Positions 60,370-64,000 of a DNA stretch of 64,000 nt are shown piece by piece. How positions within the stretch are numbered: position 1 is the stretch's first letter; every line of letters starts with the position of its first letter. Location: NCBI RefSeq assembly GCF_014644555.1, contig NZ_BMKX01000006.1:1-64000 (forward strand). Reading direction: 5' to 3'. A program made the translations under genes and the position numbers. Source of the stretch: Glutamicibacter ardleyensis. GTDB lineage: Bacteria > Actinomycetota > Actinomycetes > Actinomycetales > Micrococcaceae. The notes beneath the pieces were generated by a model, which was given only the letters and a program-made list of their open reading frames with translations, was not told where the DNA came from and ran no database searches.

Positions 60370-61333
60370 ATCACCGGCTATTGGCGCGCGAACTATCGGA
60401 CGCAGACAGCTACTTCGCTGGGGTGGACTCTCGCTGATGGGTGCCGGGCTGGCCGCTTGTTCCGCCGGGCCGTTGATTCCGCGGCTGGATGTCGCCGGGG
60501 GTGAAAACGGCGGCATGTATTTTGAATTCGCGACCTTATTGTGCGAGGCACTGGTCAAATACAAGATCGCCGAAAACTCCGAGGCGTTGATCACCGAGGC
60601 CAGCGTCGAGAATCTGAAACTTTTGAAGAATGGGACAGCAGGACTTTCGCTGGCACTGGCCGATACTGTGGCCCAACTGAGGCCTGCGGAGAGTTCTTTA
60701 GTTGCCTTGGGGCGTGTGTACCAAAATTATTACCACTGTCTGGTGCCGCGAGAAAGCAGCATCCGCACCTTGGCAGACCTCTCCGGGCGCAGGCTCGGCA
60801 CCGGAGCCCCCGGGTCAGGTACTTGGGTCACCGGGCAGCGCATCCTTAATGCCACGGGACTCGATACCGCTATGCGTAGCCCTCGTGAACGCCAGCTCGG
60901 CTACGTTGGCGGGCTGAAAGCGCTGGAAGAAGGCAGCATCGATGCTCTTTTCCTTTTCGGCGGGATCCCTGTAAGTTCGATTACCGAGTTGGAACAACGT
61001 TTACCACTTCGGCTGATCAGTATGTCCTCGGTACTCCCGCGCTTGCGCGAAGAATACCCGCGGCTCTACGAGCCGGTGATAATCCCGCAAGACACTTATG
61101 CCGGGGTAGCACAGGTCGATACCGTCGGAGTGGCCAACCTCTTGATGGCTAACGTGTCCTTGCCCGATTCGGTGGTCTCGGCGGTAGTTGAACTCTTGGT
61201 CAACCATGCGCGCGAACTCATTCCACGTAACAGTGCGGGAATACAATATTTGACCCCAGATACACTGATCTCAACCGGCGGCCAGCCATTGCACCCGGCG
61301 GCGCAAGCCGCATACCGCAGGCTCCATGGATAA
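60362..61333 (+). CDS. TAXI-family lipoprotein, solute-binding component of a sensory system
   Basis: A 323-residue protein starting at TTG 60362. The N-terminus combines a twin-arginine motif (GRRQLLRWGGL, about 13-23) with a lipobox (GAGLAACS, Cys at about 33), so it is exported folded and anchored in the outer leaflet. The rest is a TAXI periplasmic-type binding protein: DVAGGENGGMYFEFATLLCE, RLGTGAPGSGTWVTGQRI and EEGSIDALFLFGGIPVSSI, the usual ligand-binding loops. No TRAP permease (DctQM/fused) is beside it. It overlaps the kinase gene by eight bases, so the likely job is to present a ligand, perhaps an organic acid or amino acid such as glutamate, to the kinase. Confidence 0.85.
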   Translation: MGKSPAIGARTIGRRQLLRWGGLSLMGAGLAACSAGPLIPRLDVAGGENGGMYFEFATLLCEALVKYKIAENSEALITEASVENLKLLKNGTAGLSLALADTVAQLRPAESSLVALGRVYQNYYHCLVPRESSIRTLADLSGRRLGTGAPGSGTWVTGQRILNATGLDTAMRSPRERQLGYVGGLKALEEGSIDALFLFGGIPVSSITELEQRLPLRLISMSSVLPRLREEYPRLYEPVIIPQDTYAGVAQVDTVGVANLLMANVSLPDSVVSAVVELLVNHARELIPRNSAGIQYLTPDTLISTGGQPLHPAAQAAYRRLHG

Positions 61334-61371
61334 TCCGCTCCCAGGCCGGGCACGAATAGAGGTTTGTAAAT

Positions 61372-62688
61372 ATGCCAAAAACGCACTCCTATGAATTGAT
61401 GCAAGAAGAAGTCGTAGAGATTTGCCGCAAGCTGATCACCATTGACACCACAAACTTCGGCGATAACAACAGTCGTGGAGAGCGCGAAGCAGCAGACTAC
61501 ATTGCGCGCCTACTGAGCGAGGTCGGGTTGGACTCGACCATCTACGAATCAGCACCGGGACGAGCCAATCTGCTCACCCGCATTCCAGGCAGTCACCGGA
61601 GCTTGCCCGCGCTGGTGGTTCACGGACATCTAGATGTAGTGCCCGCTATCGCCGAGGACTGGTCCGTGGATCCCTTCGGAGCGCAAATTATTGATGACAT
61701 GATCTGGGGTCGTGGCGCCGTCGATATGAAAGACATGGACGCGATGATCGTCGCCGTGATCAGACACCTGATGCGGGAGAAGATCAGCCCGCGTCGAGAC
61801 CTGATCATTGCATTTTTCGCGGATGAAGAAGCCGGTAGTGATTATGGCTCCCTGTGGATGGTTGAGCAGCATCCAGAACTCTTCGCCGGAGCGGGCGAGG
61901 CGATCAGCGAAGTGGGTGGTTTTTCTACCGAAATCGCAGGGCAACGCGCATATCTGGTACAAACCGCTGAGAAGGGCATCGCTTGGATCAAACTTGCAGC
62001 TCATGGCGTGGCTGGCCACGGTTCACAGCTAAATGAGGAGAACGCGGTAACTCGCTTGGCGTCGGCAGTTGCGCGCATTGGCGAGTATCAGTGGCCGCTT
62101 TCTTACACGAAAACCACCAGAGCGCTATTTGAAGAACTCTCTGAAATCTCCGGGATTGAGTTCGACGAAGATCATCCCGAGCCGCTGCTCGAAGCGTTGG
62201 GGAACACCAGCCGCTTTGTTGGCGCCACCTTGCAGAACACCTCAAACCCGTCGGTACTCAAGGCCGGGTATAAACACAATGTGCTGCCTGGTTACGCTGA
62301 GGCGCTTATCGATTGCCGAACCTTGCCGATGGAACATGAATCGACACTGGCGACATTGCGGGAACTGGCGGGGGAGCATGTTGAGGTCAGCCTGCTCCAA
62401 GACCAGCAGTCTTTGGAAGTACCCTTCAGCGGCGAACTAGTGGAATCCATGGTTGCGGCGTTAAAATCCGAAGATCCGCAGGCCGTGGTGCTGCCCTACA
62501 TGCTCTCCGGTGGTACCGACAACAAAGCGTTAGCAAAGCTTGGTATCACTGGGTACGGATTTGCTCCGTTGCAGCTGCCTAAAGACCTCGACTTTACTGG
62601 CATGTTCCATGGCGTGGATGAGCGGGTGCCGATCTCGGCCCTGAAGTTCGGAACCCGTGTGCTTGACCGTCTACTTAGAAACTATTAG
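61372..62688 (+). CDS. M20-family metallohydrolase
   Basis: A 438-residue zinc hydrolase. Metal-site motifs: VHGHLDVVP (His86, Asp88), GRGAVDMK (Asp118), catalytic base and ligand in FFADEEAGSDYG (Glu152-Glu153), a late His in FAPLQLPKDLDFTGMFHGVDE. The internal dimerisation lid lies at about 200-310. Relatives are dipeptidases, acylases and deacetylases (ArgE/DapE/ACY1/CPG2 family); the substrate is unknown. Its ATG has AGAGG about nine bases upstream. It follows the TAXI gene by 38 bases and precedes an acyl-CoA dehydrogenase by 11, so the three-gene signalling unit could share transcription with it. Confidence 0.9.
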   Translation: MPKTHSYELMQEEVVEICRKLITIDTTNFGDNNSRGEREAADYIARLLSEVGLDSTIYESAPGRANLLTRIPGSHRSLPALVVHGHLDVVPAIAEDWSVDPFGAQIIDDMIWGRGAVDMKDMDAMIVAVIRHLMREKISPRRDLIIAFFADEEAGSDYGSLWMVEQHPELFAGAGEAISEVGGFSTEIAGQRAYLVQTAEKGIAWIKLAAHGVAGHGSQLNEENAVTRLASAVARIGEYQWPLSYTKTTRALFEELSEISGIEFDEDHPEPLLEALGNTSRFVGATLQNTSNPSVLKAGYKHNVLPGYAEALIDCRTLPMEHESTLATLRELAGEHVEVSLLQDQQSLEVPFSGELVESMVAALKSEDPQAVVLPYMLSGGTDNKALAKLGITGYGFAPLQLPKDLDFTGMFHGVDERVPISALKFGTRVLDRLLRNY

Positions 62689-62699
62689 GAGCCTCCCGC

Positions 62700-63839
62700 G
62701 TGACAATTGAAGAACTACTAAGCGATCAACTACTTGAACGGATCCGCGCACGAGCCGCGGAATACGACGCGGAGAACAGCTTCGCCACCGAAGACTTCGA
62801 AGAGTTGGTCGGCTTAGGGTACTTAAAGGCGCTGGTGCCCGAATCCGCCGGTGGTCTGGGCTGGAGCTTCGAACAGCTGGTGCTTGCTCAACGTCGACTG
62901 GCGACGGCGGCTCCGGGCACCGCGTTGGCGATCAATATGCATCAGGTCTGGGCCGGGGTCGCATACTTGCTTGCGGCACGCGGAGATATGCGGCTGAACA
63001 TGGTTACCGACTGGATCACAGACGGAGAAGTGATGGCCTTCGGGATTTCGGAACCTGGTAATGATTCAGTGCTTTTTGATTCAAATACCGTGGCGGACAC
63101 CGCGGCCGATGGTTCGGTGGCCTTCACCGGAACCAAGATCTTCACCTCACTTTCTCCGGCTTTTACTCGACTGGGAATCTTTGGCAAGGATGAGCAGACC
63201 GGGGAGTTAGTTCATGGCTTTGTGGCACGCGGAGAAAAAGTCCGCTCGCTGGGGGACTGGAACACCTTAGGAATGCGGGCGAGCCAGTCGCACACCACCA
63301 AATTAGAAGGCGCGGTGGCGCCGGCGGCCTGGGTGCATTCCAGATTGCCGGTCGGACCCAACGCGGATCCGCTGATCTTCGCAATCTTTGCGTCCTTCTT
63401 AACGCTCACCGCCAGCGTGTATGTCGGGATGGCTGAACGTGCGGTAGAGCTGAGCCAAAACGCGCTGAACAAACGCACCCATCAAGACGGTAGTAGTTAC
63501 ACCCAAGACGTTCGAGCTCGTGGTCTACTAGCCCAGTCAGGGATGCGGATGCTGAGCCTAGACGCACTGCAACACGCGGTAGCCAGCGACCTGGAATCAC
63601 GCGTTGATCATGGCGAGGGTTGGTTCCCGCGGCTAGTGACGCTACGAACTCTGGCCGGACAAACCGCGCGAGAGAACGTGGAAACTGCCGGCCAATTGCT
63701 TGGTGGTGGCGGATACTTCCGAGGCAGTGAATTTGAACGCCTCTACCGAGATGTGCAGGCCAGCTGGTATCACCCCTCAAATGCTGCCTCGGCGGAAAAC
63801 ACCGTGGCTAGTTGGCTGGTGGGCCCACTAGAGTCCTGA
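62700..63839 (+). CDS. Acyl-CoA dehydrogenase-family flavoprotein
   Basis: A 379-residue protein of the acyl-CoA dehydrogenase fold: GLGYLKALVPESAGGLGWSF at the start, VMAFGISEPGNDSVLFDSNT (flavin-contacting loop), FTGTKIFTSLSPAF, RASQSHTTKLEG, and near the end AGQTARENVETAGQLLGGGG, YFRGSEFERLYRDVQASWYH. The catalytic Glu usually found before the last helix is not obvious; GGYFRGSEFERLYRDV is where the ExxxR/GGxG pattern lies. The substrate could be an acyl-CoA or a sulfur compound (DszC/SoxC-like relatives share this start). GTG start behind GGAG, 11 bases after the M20 gene, so in one unit. Confidence 0.85.
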   Translation: MTIEELLSDQLLERIRARAAEYDAENSFATEDFEELVGLGYLKALVPESAGGLGWSFEQLVLAQRRLATAAPGTALAINMHQVWAGVAYLLAARGDMRLNMVTDWITDGEVMAFGISEPGNDSVLFDSNTVADTAADGSVAFTGTKIFTSLSPAFTRLGIFGKDEQTGELVHGFVARGEKVRSLGDWNTLGMRASQSHTTKLEGAVAPAAWVHSRLPVGPNADPLIFAIFASFLTLTASVYVGMAERAVELSQNALNKRTHQDGSSYTQDVRARGLLAQSGMRMLSLDALQHAVASDLESRVDHGEGWFPRLVTLRTLAGQTARENVETAGQLLGGGGYFRGSEFERLYRDVQASWYHPSNAASAENTVASWLVGPLES

Positions 63840-64000
63840 GCGATCAAGCGTACTGACAACGCGGATCACCTTGCGCCGCATCCAATATTTGCTGGCTCCA
63901 CCCTCATAGCGCAGGGTGCGAACATGCTCCCATTTTCCGTTATCCGAGTGTTCTCGCAAGGCTGCTCGGGCTACGTGTTTGGATTCCGTGGGGAAAGAAG
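63828..64000 (-). CDS. DUF5703-family protein, partial
   Basis: The minus strand from the window edge to TAG 63828-63830 reads ESKHVARAALREHSDNGKWE, HVRTLRYEGGASKYWMRRKV, IRVVSTLDRSGL. This is the C-terminal part of the small actinobacterial DUF5703 family (pattern ...ARxALxEHAExGKWExxRxxxYxGGxRRYWLRRKVxRxxRT). The 5' end lies outside the window. It overlaps the last 12 bases of the acyl-CoA dehydrogenase gene on the other strand. Function unknown. Confidence 0.8.
   Translation of the reverse strand, partial: SFPTESKHVARAALREHSDNGKWEHVRTLRYEGGASKYWMRRKVIRVVSTLDRSGL

Overview
The window looks like chromosome from a moderately high-GC actinobacterium of the family Micrococcaceae, most likely Glutamicibacter or Arthrobacter sensu lato. 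The evidence is the mycothiol gene mshA, actinobacterial families (DUF3099, DUF2637, DUF5703, DUF222-HNH, MptB-like GT-C mannosyltransferases), a fadE5/fadA2/fabG4/htdX set like that of mycobacteria, an orn-type oligoribonuclease, and frequent GTG/TTG starts. The genus is inferred from gene content only.

Layout. (1) 1-3.8 kb is a decayed accessory zone. It holds a multicopper oxidase cut off at about base 60, a frameshifted DtxR/MntR-type regulator that shares a well-kept palindromic operator with it, remnants of two other regulators, and one small membrane protein with a perfect ribosome binding site. (2) 3.8-9 kb carries peptide deformylase, a large LuxR-type ATPase regulator, two tandem tRNA-His genes with near-copy promoters and terminators, and orn. 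(3) 9-15.5 kb is a cell-envelope block: two MptB-like mannosyltransferase paralogs, a VanZ-RDD fusion, a DUF2637 membrane protein and a RelA/SpoT-domain protein. (4) 15.6-33 kb is ordinary housekeeping: an ABC-F ATPase, SURF1 with two small partners, fabG plus a FabL-like reductase, a VanW protein, serB, a MarR/MFS pair, an ABC ATPase, a TSUP permease, a TrmH-type methyltransferase, the cysteine-free L31, a lipoate ligase-like protein and pepN.

(5) 33.1-37.3 kb is an AT-richer insertion: a GlxA-type regulator divergent from a cysteine hydrolase, a DUF2127 protein, an HSL-type esterase and a small membrane protein. Its left edge cuts a GntR/FCD regulator of which only the last 50 or so codons remain. 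(6) 37.3-48.9 kb holds a DUF222-HNH protein, a glyoxalase-like protein, a DUF1648 membrane protein, the TetR-fadE5 // fadA2-fabG4-htdX lipid locus around a clear inverted repeat, ctaA and mshA. (7) 48.9-55.6 kb is a second AT-richer stretch ending at the 3' side of tRNA-Leu(GAG). It carries a TelA/XpaC pair, a probable new 56-residue protein, a lipoprotein nuclease overlapping an excalibur-domain protein, and a GlsB/YeaQ-type protein. (8) 55.9-64 kb has an F420-reductase-like oxidoreductase, an Nramp-family protein lacking the usual metal-site signatures, an overlapping response regulator / histidine kinase / TAXI lipoprotein trio, an M20 hydrolase, an acyl-CoA dehydrogenase and a partial DUF5703 gene.

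No CRISPR array, integrase, intact transposase, phage module or recognisable defence system was seen. The strongest candidates for follow-up are the kinase-TAXI sensory trio, the nuclease/excalibur pair with the adjacent small ORF, the FabL-like enzyme beside fabG, the variant Nramp protein, and the insertion into the GntR gene. All functions are inferred from reading the sequence; no database search was run.
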